Shown here one piece after another: positions 51,620 through 64,000 of a DNA stretch of 64,000 nt (position 1 is its first letter; each line of letters starts with the position of its first letter). The stretch spans positions 273,440 through 337,439 of the forward strand of contig JAHHDR010000035.1 of the NCBI GenBank assembly GCA_019739215.1, given 5' to 3'. Source of the stretch: Rhizobium sp. (lineage in GTDB: Bacteria; Pseudomonadota; Alphaproteobacteria; Rhizobiales; Rhizobiaceae). Under the pieces are notes generated by a model. That model saw nothing but the letters and a program-made list of their open reading frames with translations, was not told where the DNA came from and ran no database searches. Made by a program: the position numbers and the translations under genes.

Positions 51620-52959
51620 ATGTCTGAGAGCATAATCCATCGTATTCAGCGAGGGGCTCCGGGTGTCCGGGTCATCCTGCTGCCCAAACAGCCGATGATC
51701 GAAGGAATTCGGGTCTCAGCAGCGAGCGGGCGATTTTCCGAACTTGTCGCGCAGGAGGCCAGAAGTGTTTGCCCAACGCTTCAATGAAACTGTTCAGCCA
51801 GCCTTGAAAAGCCTGGAAAGAATGGGTCTCCACGACGTCACGAACGTCAATCTGGCTAAAGTGCCACCGCGGCAGGGCGCCGGGATGTTCGAACGGTTGT
51901 CGCTGGTCAGGGCCGTGGCGGTGCGCCTGCACAATGACGAACTCATCGGTGATGTTCTTGCGGCCACCAACGGCGAGTTCGACATTGTTCTCGACGTTCG
52001 AACCAAGAGTGATCCGGTTCTTGCGAGGGAGAAAAATCTCTCGCCGTCGTCGCGCTGGAGCCTGGCCTGCCGATTCCGGCCTCGCCGAGGCTTGGGCGCA
52101 AGACATTCGTGGAACCGGGGTGCTGGTGGGTGTTCTTGACACCGGGATTGACGCTGATCACGCCGAGTTCAAGAGCAGACAGGTGGAGTTTCGCTATTTC
52201 TCCCCGAGCGCGCTCGATGGAGCCACGCCTCGGAATGTGCGCGGGTTTGACACGGATGGACACGGCACGCACGTATGCGGGATCATCGCCGGTAAACGGC
52301 TGGGTCTCGCATCGGGCGTCAATTTGCACGTGGCAGCGGTGATCGAAAGCGAGACAATGCGCGCCAGCCTGTGGCGGACCGTGTACGGACTCGACTGGAT
52401 GTTTCGGCTGTTCACCCGTGAGCAATTCTTCAATGTTCCCTGTGTGGTCAATCTGTCGCTCTGCTTCTTCGAAGACCGGATGACTGCGGAAGAAGTCGAG
52501 GACTGGAGCCTCGTACTGGGACGCGCCATCGACGATCTGAACCGTAAAGATGCGCTGGTGGTGGCAGCCGCCGGCAATCGTGGGAAGGGCCTCATCGGGC
52601 TACCGGCTAAATTCCACAACGTCCTGGCGATCGGCGCCGTTGACTCCAGCGGCAAGGTTGCCGATTTCTCAGGTCTGCCCACCGCAGGCGCAAGGCGTGA
52701 CCTGTATGGCTATGGTGTCGACATCCATTCCGCTTTCGAGCGCTCCAAGGACGGCCTGTCTCATTACATGTCCCTGAATGGAACCAGCATGGCTGCGCCG
52801 TATGTTGCCGGGATTGCGTCGATGCTTCGCCAGACCAACCCCGGCGCGTCGGCACGGGATGTGCGAGACCACCTGCTGGCAAGCGCGATCGATGTCGGCA
52901 ATGGCGTTCGCATCGCGCGCTTCCAGCATTGGCCCGGCGGACTAAAGACGGGAACCTGA
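51620..52959 (+). pseudogene. subtilisin-family (S8) serine peptidase without signal peptide, at least two frame breaks
   Basis: The pieces are MSESIIHRIQRGAPGVRVILLP from 51620, a middle part in the next frame (51760 to about 52030: EVFAQRFNETVQPALKSLERM), and the catalytic domain in a third frame to 52959. The catalytic triad is visible: aspartate in VLDTGID (codon 52138-52140), histidine in GHGTH (52261-52263) and serine in NGTSMAAPYVAG (52786-52788). The first break is one extra base near 51751-51765, the second lies within 52020-52090 and cannot be resolved exactly. No signal peptide or membrane helix is seen, so it is probably cytoplasmic. GC content is lower than the flanks. The next gene may encode its inhibitor. 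Confidence 0.7.
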
Positions 52960-53028
52960 TGCCGGTTTCATCGTTATAGTTGTAGCTTTACCGGGTTTCC
53001 AAAGACGACTATTCTGGGGACCGGATAG

Positions 53029-53424
53029 ATGCTGTTGCGCGCCTCCGAGGCGTTAATGAAATATCCACCGCACAGGAGCACGATTCAGGTGATCGTGCAT
53101 GAGAGGCTCCCAGTGGCACAGATGGCTCAACTTTCGATCTCCGACGAAATCCCGCGACACATGTCCCCCTTTCTCGTGGTGTTCGACGACTGGCGTGGAC
53201 GTGAACACTCGGCTCGTCACGACCAGATAAATGCGCAGGCTGCGCAAGCCGAACACCACCGGGAACAGCTTCAGTCCTTCATCAAGAGCGAGGGTCTCTC
53301 CGGCAGCGTTCTTTCCGTGGCGCCGGCAACGACACTGGGGATGATCGGTATTGTTGCGACAAGGGAAGCAGTCGAGCGCTTGTCTTCCATGAACGGTGTC
53401 GTGCGCATCATCCCTTCCATGTAG
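53029..53424 (+). CDS. small protein with peptidase inhibitor I9/propeptide-like C-terminus
   Basis: 131 residues, no signal peptide. The C-terminal half (about residues 80-131) follows the I9 pattern: HHREQLQSFIKSEGLSGSVL, then LGMIGIVATREAVERLSSMNGVVRIIPSM (quoted in part), the typical strand-helix-strand ending of subtilase propeptides. The subtilase gene upstream on the same strand ends 69 bases away and has no I9 domain of its own that I recognise. It may therefore be a trans-acting inhibitor, chaperone or immunity protein for that enzyme. This is inference from pattern and position. Confidence 0.6.
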   Translation: MLLRASEALMKYPPHRSTIQVIVHERLPVAQMAQLSISDEIPRHMSPFLVVFDDWRGREHSARHDQINAQAAQAEHHREQLQSFIKSEGLSGSVLSVAPATTLGMIGIVATREAVERLSSMNGVVRIIPSM

Positions 53425-53627
53425 TCTCTGTCTGCTCCGGCGCCAGGGGATGACGCGCTGTGTCTTGAGCCTAGCTCTTTTCTAGAACAGTCCTTGTGGA
53501 CTAAACAGGGTTGGTCTGCCGGCAGGGCGTCGGCCATGCCATGACCGCTTCGCGACGGTCGAGCTCTGCCTTGCGGATCCCCAGCCGTCATGTCAAAGCC
53601 TTCCGGGTCAAATTCCCCGAGGTGACG

Positions 53628-54514
53628 ATGAGGTCGATAGCCGCGCTGACGCTAGTTGCCATGGTCGCCTTTGCAGCCAACTCGCTGCTTGCGAGACTTG
53701 CGCTGGGAAACCATGCGATTGATGCCGCGTCATATACCCTGATCAGGATTGTCTCGGGCGCCGCCTTTCTCTATCTCGTTGCCTGGCGGATGCAGGTCGG
53801 CTCGGCAGTCCCACCACCTCGAGGGCTCCGGGGCAATTGGGTCTCGGCCTTCGCGCTCTTCGTCTATGCGCTTGCCTTCTCCTATGCCTATCTGGCACTC
53901 GGCGCGGCGATGGGTGCGCTGATACTCTTCTCATCGGTTCAGGCGACCATGATCCTGTGGAGCCTGTCCCAGGGCGCGCGGCCTTCGACGGGCGAAGTGG
54001 TTGGATTTGTCGCGGCCTTTGCCGGCTTCGTCTATCTGGTCTTGCCTGGCATCGGGCGGCCAGACCCGCTGGGCACCGCGCTCATGACGCTATCTGGCAT
54101 GGCCTGGGGGGTCTACACGCTGAAGGGACGCAGTTCGTCCAGCCCGCTCGCCGACACCGCTGGAAATTTTGTCCGCGCCGGCGCCTTCTGCGTGCCGCTG
54201 GGGCTTGTCGCCCTTGCCGACCCGAACCTTACCTATGCGGGCGTCACACTGGCGCTGGCCTCGGGCATCGTCGCTTCGGGTCTGGGCTACGCGATCTGGT
54301 ATCTTGCCCTGCCGGCGCTCACCACCTTCCGGGCCGCACTCGTCCAACTGAGCGTTCCCGTGATCACGGCCGCCGGGGCGATTGTCCTGCTCGATGAGGC
54401 GCTCACGCTGCGCTTTGCCATGGTCAGCATCGTTGTGCTGGGCGGCATCGCGCTGGCCATTGTGTCAAGACACAGGAAACCTGTCCGCCCGCTTCCCGCA
54501 GCGGGCGGCGTCGA

Positions 54515-54527
<13 letters not shown>
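53628..54527 (+). CDS. EamA/DMT-family transporter
   Basis: 299 residues from the ATG at 53628 behind GAGGTGA. Ten membrane helices in two EamA repeats, with AAFLYLVAWRMQVG, FSYAYLALGAAMGALILFS and AGVTLALASGIVASGLGYAIWY. The long open frame from 53511 has no hydrophobic start. Substrate unknown. Its last bases overlap the end of carB on the other strand by 13 bases. It is less similar to the EamA gene at 33791 than to others of the family, so the two are not recent copies. Confidence 0.87.
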
Positions 54528-58003
<3,476 letters not shown>

Positions 58004-58169
58004 CTATGCTTCCATCTCAATTTTCGCCTGCGGCAAGGGCCGGCTTACGGAAAATTTCCGGCCGGGTGCAGGTTCGGGTCTTTCAAGGCTAGAAGCGGCT
58101 TATAGGGAAATGTGTCCGGGAACGGAACCCCGTCACCCCAAGTTTTTTCGCCAATTCACGACATAAGAA

Positions 58170-58192
58170 AACGGCGGGAAAATCCCGCCGTT
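58170..58192 (-). terminator. intrinsic terminator of the chemoreceptor gene
   Basis: Arms AACGGCGGGA and TCCCGCCGTT around AAA, followed on the minus strand by TTTTC. It begins 30 bases after the MCP stop. Confidence 0.8.
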
Positions 58193-58221
58193 CGGTGTTG
58201 CCTCGCGCGCTGCGACTGCTG

Positions 58222-60606
58222 TCAGAATTCTTCCCAGTCACCGCCCCCGCCCGCCGCGGGAGCCGCCGTCGGGAAGGCGGCCGCGAGTTTGCCGGAAAGG
58301 GCGCGGGCGGGCGATGCCGCGGCACGGATGCCGCTGGCGGCGGCGATCGGGGCAGGGCGCTGGATCGCGGGCCTGGAAGCGGGCGCCCGCAAGGGCGCGG
58401 TGGATGCAATCGGGGCCGAGGAAACTGCGGAACGGCCCTTTGACCCGAGGTTGAACTGGGCGAGCCGGTTGGCGAGCGCGCCGACTTCGGTGGCCAGCGT
58501 GTGGGCGGCGGCGTTGGACTGTTCCACCATGGCAGCGTTCTGCTGGGTGCCCTGGTCCATCTGGTTGACGGCCATGTTGATCTCCTGCAGGCCGGTCGAC
58601 TGCTCGCGGGCGGCCTGGACGATCGCCTGGACATTGCGGTCGATCTGCTGGACTTCGGTGACGATCTTCTCGAGCGCCGCGCCGGTCTCGTCGACAAGGC
58701 CCACGCCGCGCTTGACCTGCTCACCGGACGACGTGATCAGCCCCTTGATCTCCTTGGCGGCATTGGCCGACCGCTGCGCCAGTTCGCGCACTTCCTGGGC
58801 GACGACGGCGAAGCCCTTGCCGGCTTCACCGGCGCGTGCCGCTTCGACGCCGGCATTGAGCGCCAGCAGGTTGGTCTGGAAGGCGATCTCGTCGATCACG
58901 CCGATGATGTTGGAAATCGACTGCGACGAGTTCTCGATCTCGCTCATCGCGGCCACGGCATTGCGCACGACTTCGCCGGACTTTTCAGCGCCCTGCTTGG
59001 TGCGGGCGACGAGCGAGCCGGCTTCCTCGGCGCGGGTTGTGGAGTCCTTGACCGAGGTCGTGATCTGTTCAAGGGCCGCTGCGGTTTCCTCGACGGAGGC
59101 CGCCTGCTGCTCGGTGCGGCGGGCGAGGTCGTCGGCGGCGGAGCGGATTTCCTTCGAGCCGGTCTCGATGGTTTCGGCATTTTCCGAGAAGGCCAGCATG
59201 GCTTCGCGCAGCCGCTCGGTCGAGATATTGAAATCGGCCCGGATCTGCTCGAGTGCGCCGGTGAAGGGCTTGTCGAGGCGGATGGTCATGTTGCCATCGG
59301 CGAGTCCCTTGAGGCCCTGTGCAAGCTCGCCCACGGCGAAGCGGACTTCCTCTTCCTGGGCGGAGGCGTGACGGTTGCGCTCCTCGCGCTCACGTTCCTG
59401 CTCGGCCTGGGCGCGCTGGGCGTCGGCTTCGAGTTCGATCTTGCGGCGGTTGTTTTCAAGCAGCGTGCCGAGCGAGCGCGATAGGTCGCCAAGCTCATCC
59501 TGCTTCTCCCTGTCGGTCAGTTCGACATTGAGATCGCCGCGAGCGATGCGGTCGGTCTGGCCGATGACGCTGGAAATCCGGCCGATGAAGCGGCGCGAGA
59601 TCACCCAGCCGATGACCGCCAGCAGAACGGCCGCGAGGGCGGTGACGCCGGCGGCAATCCAGGCCATCTCGTAGAGGCTGGCGAAGACCGTGGCCTTCGG
59701 GACCGAGACGACCGCAAACCAGCTGTTGTCGGGGGTGAGCTTCACCGGAAAGGCGACGGAAAGGAAGGTCTCGCCGCTCGACAGCGTCGCTTCCTCCACC
59801 TGGCCGGCATTGGCCATCAGCTTGTCCCAGCCCATGGCCATTTCGCCGGCATCCTTAATGGACTTGCCGGAAAGCTCCTTCACCGGATGGGCGACGATGT
59901 TGCCGGCGCCGGTCACGAGGCTCAGGAAGCCGTCGCCCATGGGGCGGATCGCGGCCAGCGCCTTGTTGGCGCCGTCAAGCGACAGGTCGATGCCGGCAAC
60001 GCCCTGGGCTTTCCCGTCGATGATGACAGGCGCCACGAGGGTCGTGATCAACTGCGGCTTGCCGTCGATCGTGTAATTGTAGGGTTCGACGACCACCGGC
60101 TTGAGCTGCGTGAAGGGCAGAATGTAGAAGTCGCCAGCGCCGGGTACGGTGTAGTCGATCAGCGGCTCCTTGATGATCTTGTCGCCGCTCCTGACCCAGT
60201 AGGGCACGTAGCGCCCGGTCGCGTCATGGCCAGGCTTGCCGGCAAAATCCGTGTCCTTGCCGTCGAAGGCATTGGGCTCCCAGCCCGTCCAGACCCCGAG
60301 TGTACTTGGATTGTCTCTCAGAAGGGTTTCGAGTAGCCGGTCGGCGCTGGCACGGTCGGTCTCGCCGCCAGCCTTCATTGCGGTGAGCGCGCTTCTCAGA
60401 TTGTAGACGACCTGGAACCCCTCGGCCATCGACTTCTCGATGCCAAGCGCCTGGTTGGCGGCGATCTGGCGCATCTGATCGAGCGCCGCGTCCTCCGCCA
60501 TGCGGTACTCGAGGGAAAACAGGACGCCCGCCGTGGCGAGGGTCGTGACAAGACCCGAGGCCGCGATGGCGAAAATATTGCGGCTGGTCGCCGATCTGAA
60601 AAGCAT
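58222..60606 (-). CDS. methyl-accepting chemotaxis protein with dCACHE sensor
   Basis: 794 residues. An N-terminal membrane helix (about 9-28) and a second near 295-325 enclose a periplasmic dCACHE sensor with YVPYWVRSGD and TLVAPVIIDGKAQGVAGIDLSL. HAMP follows (RRFIGRISSVIGQTDRIARGDLNVEL in part), then a long coiled coil with the signalling tip EIAFQTNLLALNAGVEAARAGEAGKGFAVVAQEVRELA in part. The C-terminus ends in the sequence GGGDWEEF, fitting the tryptophan-x-x-phenylalanine tether for the adaptation enzymes CheR and CheB. Ligand unknown. Alone in the genome neighbourhood; no che genes here. Confidence 0.95.
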   Translation of the reverse strand: MLFRSATSRNIFAIAASGLVTTLATAGVLFSLEYRMAEDAALDQMRQIAANQALGIEKSMAEGFQVVYNLRSALTAMKAGGETDRASADRLLETLLRDNPSTLGVWTGWEPNAFDGKDTDFAGKPGHDATGRYVPYWVRSGDKIIKEPLIDYTVPGAGDFYILPFTQLKPVVVEPYNYTIDGKPQLITTLVAPVIIDGKAQGVAGIDLSLDGANKALAAIRPMGDGFLSLVTGAGNIVAHPVKELSGKSIKDAGEMAMGWDKLMANAGQVEEATLSSGETFLSVAFPVKLTPDNSWFAVVSVPKATVFASLYEMAWIAAGVTALAAVLLAVIGWVISRRFIGRISSVIGQTDRIARGDLNVELTDREKQDELGDLSRSLGTLLENNRRKIELEADAQRAQAEQEREREERNRHASAQEEEVRFAVGELAQGLKGLADGNMTIRLDKPFTGALEQIRADFNISTERLREAMLAFSENAETIETGSKEIRSAADDLARRTEQQAASVEETAAALEQITTSVKDSTTRAEEAGSLVARTKQGAEKSGEVVRNAVAAMSEIENSSQSISNIIGVIDEIAFQTNLLALNAGVEAARAGEAGKGFAVVAQEVRELAQRSANAAKEIKGLITSSGEQVKRGVGLVDETGAALEKIVTEVQQIDRNVQAIVQAAREQSTGLQEINMAVNQMDQGTQQNAAMVEQSNAAAHTLATEVGALANRLAQFNLGSKGRSAVSSAPIASTAPLRAPASRPAIQRPAPIAAASGIRAAASPARALSGKLAAAFPTAAPAAGGGGDWEEF

Positions 60607-60745
60607 GAAACTCCCCCAAGGCAGAAAATGGATGCGGACATCGTGACGGATCCGTCAGGCAGCGAGAGCCCGGGACCGTGCCGATTCATTCTGGCCGGAC
60701 AAGGTTAGCCGTGCGGAATTAAATAAAAGTTTCGAAAAGAGGCTT

Positions 60746-61690
60746 TCAGTCGGCCCGCGTCTTTTCGTTGCCCGCCCGGATGAACTGGCTGCGCACCGTA
60801 TCCGCATGGGCGCGACTGACGGGCACGTCCGTGCCGTCAAGGAGGACAAGGCTGAGCCTGCCGTTTGTCGAGCGATAGCCCGCCACGAATTCCCGCGCGA
60901 CCCAGTGGGACCGATGGACCTGGAGACCGTCTGCGTCTCCGGTTTCCCGCAATGCATCGGAAAAGCGCAGCAGGATGAGTTCGCTGCCACGCGCGGTGCG
61001 GATGCGGGAGTAATGATCCTCGACCGAAATGTGCTGCAACGGCCCGCGATTGCCGGGCTTCAGCCGGTCCAGGAGGGGGACGAATGGGCGCGCGGACACC
61101 CTCGCCGCCGGGCCGCCCTCTGCCGCTGGCCCGGATGCTGCTCCAGTCGCCGGCCCTGCCGTCGCCACGTTCGCAACCCCGTCGCCGGACATCGCCAGGT
61201 AGGAGATCACGCAGAATATGCCTGACAGTGGAAGGATGGTGGGAAGCGCCTGCAGGTAGCGAGGGAGCGTGAGCGGCACGCCGAACCACGACCATTCGAG
61301 CAGGCCGATCACCAGTCCGATCGGCAGGGTCGCGGCGACCGAACCGATCAGCATCCGCAGAAACATGCTGCCGAGCCTCGCCTGCAGCATGACGTCGGCA
61401 ATGACCGAGAAGAGGAGAGCGAAACTCCAGGCGCCGGCATGGAGCAGGAGCCAGTAGCCGAGGCGCGGCACGAAAGCGAGCCGCTCGGCCGATCCATAGG
61501 GACCGGTCACCGCAAAAAGCAGCACGACCGCGCCAAAGGTCAGCCAGAGCCTCGGCGAGCGTGCCAGGATCTGCATTTCACGAAGCGTGGATTGCAGGAA
61601 GGGACTGTTCACGAAGCCTTCGACCGTTTCACGTATGCGCGTTTGAACCGAAGGTGAGACATGGACCACAGCAGGGTCGAATTCAACCAT
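60746..61690 (-). CDS. LytTR DNA-binding membrane regulator
   Basis: 314 residues from the ATG at 61690. Four hydrophobic helices lie between residues 50 and 175 (WLTFGAVVLLFAVTG, LGYWLLLHAGAWSFALLFS, LIGSVAATLPIGLVIGLLE, ILPLSGIFCVISYLAM). A C-terminal LytTR DNA-binding domain is shown by ISVEDHYSRIRTARGSELILLRFSDAL and HRSHWVAREFV. A membrane-integrated LytTR protein binds DNA while anchored. Its start lies 12 bases from the start of the divergent DUF2306 gene, so the two may be co-regulated from one control region. Confidence 0.82.
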   Translation of the reverse strand: MVEFDPAVVHVSPSVQTRIRETVEGFVNSPFLQSTLREMQILARSPRLWLTFGAVVLLFAVTGPYGSAERLAFVPRLGYWLLLHAGAWSFALLFSVIADVMLQARLGSMFLRMLIGSVAATLPIGLVIGLLEWSWFGVPLTLPRYLQALPTILPLSGIFCVISYLAMSGDGVANVATAGPATGAASGPAAEGGPAARVSARPFVPLLDRLKPGNRGPLQHISVEDHYSRIRTARGSELILLRFSDALRETGDADGLQVHRSHWVAREFVAGYRSTNGRLSLVLLDGTDVPVSRAHADTVRSQFIRAGNEKTRAD

Positions 61691-61702
61691 GTCGAGGCAA
61701 AT

Positions 61703-62230
61703 ATGAACCTTGCTCCCCTGCTCGAAGCGCCGCTGGCCATCCAGATCCATGTCGCAGCCGTCGTACCCGCCGCAATCCTCGGTCCGTACATGTTCTGGGC
61801 CCGGAAGGGCACGCCGGTGCACCGCCTGCTCGGCCGGCTCTGGCTGGGCCTGATGGTGGTCGCCGCGGTGTCGTCGTTCTTCATCCACACGATCAACCTT
61901 TTCATGGGCCTGAGCCCGATCCATTTTCTCTCCGCCTACGTGCTCTATGGCAGCTGGCGGGCCATAGACGCCGCGCGGCGGCATAGAATACGCGAGCACA
62001 GGCTCAATGTGATCGGCATGTATGTCGGCGGGATCATGGTTGCCGGGGGATTCACGCTGCTGCCCGGACGGCTCATGCACGACGTGCTGCTGACCTGGCC
62101 GACCGGCTGGCCCGACACGGCGCGGCTTGCATCTTTCCTGGCGATGATGGCCGGCATGGTGTTGCTGCTGGCCATTCTGTCTGCGCTGGGGGCGAGCGCG
62201 CGCCGGCGCCTTGACGATCGCACGACCTGA
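61703..62230 (+). CDS. DUF2306 membrane protein
   Basis: 175 residues from the ATG at 61703 behind GAGGC, chosen over one at 61661 that would overlap the divergent gene. Four or five membrane helices, with conserved HVAAVVPAAILGPYMFWARKGTPVHRLLGRLW near the N-terminus (partly quoted) and HTINLFMG, HRLNVIGMYVGGIMVAGGF. Histidines in these helices are typical for the family. Function unknown. Divergent from, and possibly regulated by, the LytTR gene. Confidence 0.82.
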   Translation: MNLAPLLEAPLAIQIHVAAVVPAAILGPYMFWARKGTPVHRLLGRLWLGLMVVAAVSSFFIHTINLFMGLSPIHFLSAYVLYGSWRAIDAARRHRIREHRLNVIGMYVGGIMVAGGFTLLPGRLMHDVLLTWPTGWPDTARLASFLAMMAGMVLLLAILSALGASARRRLDDRTT

Positions 62231-62374
62231 AACGCAGGCGACGATCGGTGACCGGAGGCGGTCGACGGAACCCGAGGCCGGCATGCCACGTTCCCTGCTA
62301 CCCGGTGGCCTGCCGCGCTTGTGCGACGGCGGCCTCGCGGTCTATAACATCAGCAGGCGTGGAGGCAGTGCATC

Positions 62375-63283
62375 ATGGACCTTAAGGGTAGCCGGGAATC
62401 GAAGAATGTCGAGGACGTCCGCAGCCAGGGCCGTGGTCCGGGGCCGGGCGGCGATCCATTCGGGCGTCGCGGCATCAATATCCCGATGGGCAACATGCGC
62501 GGTGGCTCGATCGGATCGATCGTGCTGATCGTCATCGTGGTGATCGTGCTGCAGTTCATGGGCGTGGATGTCGGGTCGCTGCTCGGCGATGGCACCACCA
62601 CGTCGCGCCCGAGCGACAGCCAGACCGTGCAGACGCAACAGTCCGACGACGAGTCCGCGGTGTTCGTCCGCAAGGTGCTGGCCGAGACGGAAGACGCCTG
62701 GAACGGCATATTCGCGGCGGCGGGCGAGCGCTACCAGGAGCCCAAGCTCGTGCTGTTCAGCGGCGGCGTGACCTCCGCCTGCGGCATGGCAAGTGCTGCA
62801 ACCGGGCCATTCTATTGCCCGTCGGACCAGAAGGTCTATCTCGACACCGCCTTCTTTGACGAAATGCGCAACCGTTTCGAGGCTTCGGGCGACTTTGCGC
62901 AGGCTTACGTGATCGCGCACGAGGTCGGCCACCATGTGCAGAACCTGACCGGCGTGCTGCCGCGGTTCAACCAGCAGCGCCGCTCGATGAACGAGAGCGA
63001 GGCCAACGAGATGTCGGTGCGCGTCGAGCTGCAGGCGGATTGCTATGCCGGCATCTGGGGACGCTATACCGACCAGAAGGGGATCCTCGAGCGCGGCGAT
63101 CTTGACGAGGCCATCAATGCCGCCCAGCAGATCGGCGACGATGCGCTGCAGAAGCGGTCCCAGGGCTATGTCGTGCCCGACTCCTTCACGCACGGGTCGT
63201 CGGCGCAGCGGGCCAAGTGGTTCCGCCGCGGTTTCGACACCGGCAAGGTCAGCGCCTGCGATACGTTCTCCGGCCCGGTCTGA
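62375..63283 (+). CDS. YpfJ-family neutral zinc metallopeptidase
   Basis: 302 residues. One membrane helix near residues 45-62 (SIGSIVLIVIVVIVLQFMG) anchors a soluble catalytic domain that starts near 95. The zinc motif HEVGHHVQNL lies near residue 190 and a further zinc ligand is likely in RVELQADCYAGIWG. The disulfide-like cysteines in SACGMASAATGPFYCPSDQ are family features. Role unknown; the domain probably faces the periplasm. The glycine-rich N-terminus (GRGPGPGGDPFGRRG) is disordered. Confidence 0.9.
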   Translation: MDLKGSRESKNVEDVRSQGRGPGPGGDPFGRRGINIPMGNMRGGSIGSIVLIVIVVIVLQFMGVDVGSLLGDGTTTSRPSDSQTVQTQQSDDESAVFVRKVLAETEDAWNGIFAAAGERYQEPKLVLFSGGVTSACGMASAATGPFYCPSDQKVYLDTAFFDEMRNRFEASGDFAQAYVIAHEVGHHVQNLTGVLPRFNQQRRSMNESEANEMSVRVELQADCYAGIWGRYTDQKGILERGDLDEAINAAQQIGDDALQKRSQGYVVPDSFTHGSSAQRAKWFRRGFDTGKVSACDTFSGPV

Positions 63284-63433
63284 GCGAAATTTGCCTGATT
63301 CACTGCCCCGCGGACCGGGGTGGCGAAAAAGCATCACATCGGCGCGAAAGACGATGCGGCGGCTGGAAGTGCGCCGCGTGCCAGCTTGAATTCCGTCAAC
63401 TTTTGCTCTAGAAACCGGCTTGTTCTTAATATG

Positions 63434-63453
63434 TTCCGCAGACTCCTGCGGAA
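63434..63453. promoter_or_regulatory. inverted repeat TTCCGCAG-ACTC-CTGCGGAA before the MFS gene
   Basis: Perfect eight-base arms separated by four bases, 18 bases before the start of the TetA-like transporter gene. The position suits a repressor operator; no T-run makes it a terminator. No regulator gene is visible in the window next to it. Confidence 0.5.
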
Positions 63454-63471
63454 ACAGCCGGTAGTTCAGCG

Positions 63472-64000
63472 ATGATCGACGAAAAACGCGCCCGCCGCGG
63501 GCTCGCGCTCGTGTTCTTTATTCTGTTGCTGGACATGATGGGGATCGCCCTCATCATGCCCGTGATGCCCGCCTACCTTAAGGAACTCACGGGGGCCGAC
63601 GCGACCGAAGGGGTGATGGAAGGTAGCTGGCTTTTCATCGTCTATTCGCTGATGCAACTGCTGTTCGGCACGTTCATCGGCAACCTGTCGGACCGGTTCG
63701 GACGCCGTCCGGTGCTGCTTGCATCCGTGCTGACCTTCGCGATCGACAACCTGATCTGCGCGCTCGCCGGCAGTTACGGCATGCTGTTCATCGGCCGCGT
63801 GCTGGCGGGGATTTCCGGAGCGAGCTATGCCACGGCCTCGGCCTATGTCGCCGACATCTCGACGGATGAGACGCGTGCCAAGAATTTCGGCCTTGTTGGC
63901 ATCTCCTTCGGCGTCGGCTTCACGCTGGGGCCGGTGATCGGCGGGCTGCTGGGGGAGTTCGGCCCGCGCGTGCCGTTCTTCGTGGCGGCCGGCCTGGCCT
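63472..64000 (+). CDS. TetA-like major facilitator superfamily transporter (partial, cut by window end)
   Basis: The N-terminal 176 residues are in the window; the frame stays open to the end. Five or six helices with the DHA1 motif A in NLSDRFGRRPVLLASVL, an early LVFFILLLDMMGIALIMPVMP, and ASAYVADISTDETRAKNFGLVG, matching tetracycline-efflux-like proteins. Drug specificity cannot be told. A dyad just upstream may control it. Confidence 0.88.
   Translation, partial: MIDEKRARRGLALVFFILLLDMMGIALIMPVMPAYLKELTGADATEGVMEGSWLFIVYSLMQLLFGTFIGNLSDRFGRRPVLLASVLTFAIDNLICALAGSYGMLFIGRVLAGISGASYATASAYVADISTDETRAKNFGLVGISFGVGFTLGPVIGGLLGEFGPRVPFFVAAGLA

Overview
This window reads as chromosomal DNA of an alphaproteobacterium of the order Hyphomicrobiales (Rhizobiales), most likely Rhizobiaceae or a close relative. 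Supporting signs are the high GC content, a BA14K-family protein, a PetP/PetR-like MarR plus response-regulator pair next to ilvE, trxB followed by a LysR gene, greA next to an LpsB-like glycosyltransferase and carB nearby, and recognisable prs, rplY, pth and ychF genes in that order on one strand. No rRNA, tRNA, CRISPR array, insertion sequence or prophage was recognised.

Layout. 0-3.5 kb: two MaoC hydratases, a frameshifted membrane protein and a frameshifted family 2 glycosyltransferase. 3.5-18.3 kb: the ychF, pth, rplY, prs series on the minus strand, spread out by inserted genes: clpS and prmB; a periplasmic binding protein with a GGDEF-EAL enzyme; two tandem secreted paralogues of unknown function; a GAF-HTH regulator and a second unknown regulator. 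18.4-23.2 kb: lipoprotein, creatinase-like M24 protein, pgeF, midA and lgt. 23.4-26.3 kb: ubiK, ybjN-like, proC, csaA and a tyrosine phosphatase. 26.3-30.7 kb: a HigBA toxin-antitoxin pair, a histidine kinase/PetR/PetP operon and ilvE. 31-42 kb: metallo-beta-lactamase-fold hydrolase, BA14K, cold-shock protein, EamA transporter, frameshifted DUF1176 protein, two PQQ-type dehydrogenases, a divergent EAL protein, aatA and a repeat/RTX protein. 42.8-51.3 kb: LysR, trxB, TRAP permeases, a phosphoethanolamine-transferase-like enzyme, envelope glycan genes and greA. 51.6-54.5 kb: a lower-GC block with a subtilase, an I9-like small protein and an EamA transporter. 54.5-64 kb: carB, a chemoreceptor, a LytTR membrane regulator, a DUF2306 protein, a zinc metallopeptidase and a partial TetA-like MFS gene.

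Sequence quality matters here. Six genes contain single-base frameshifts, and wherever the break can be placed it is one extra base, often in a short homopolymer. One of these is greA, which is otherwise perfectly conserved. Sequence error is the simplest explanation, so these genes should not be read as decayed without checking reads.

The most interesting possible systems are the binding protein plus GGDEF-EAL operon (a candidate periplasmic ligand to cyclic-di-GMP switch), the cytoplasmic-looking subtilase with a separately encoded I9-like partner, and a terminator hairpin in the greA leader.
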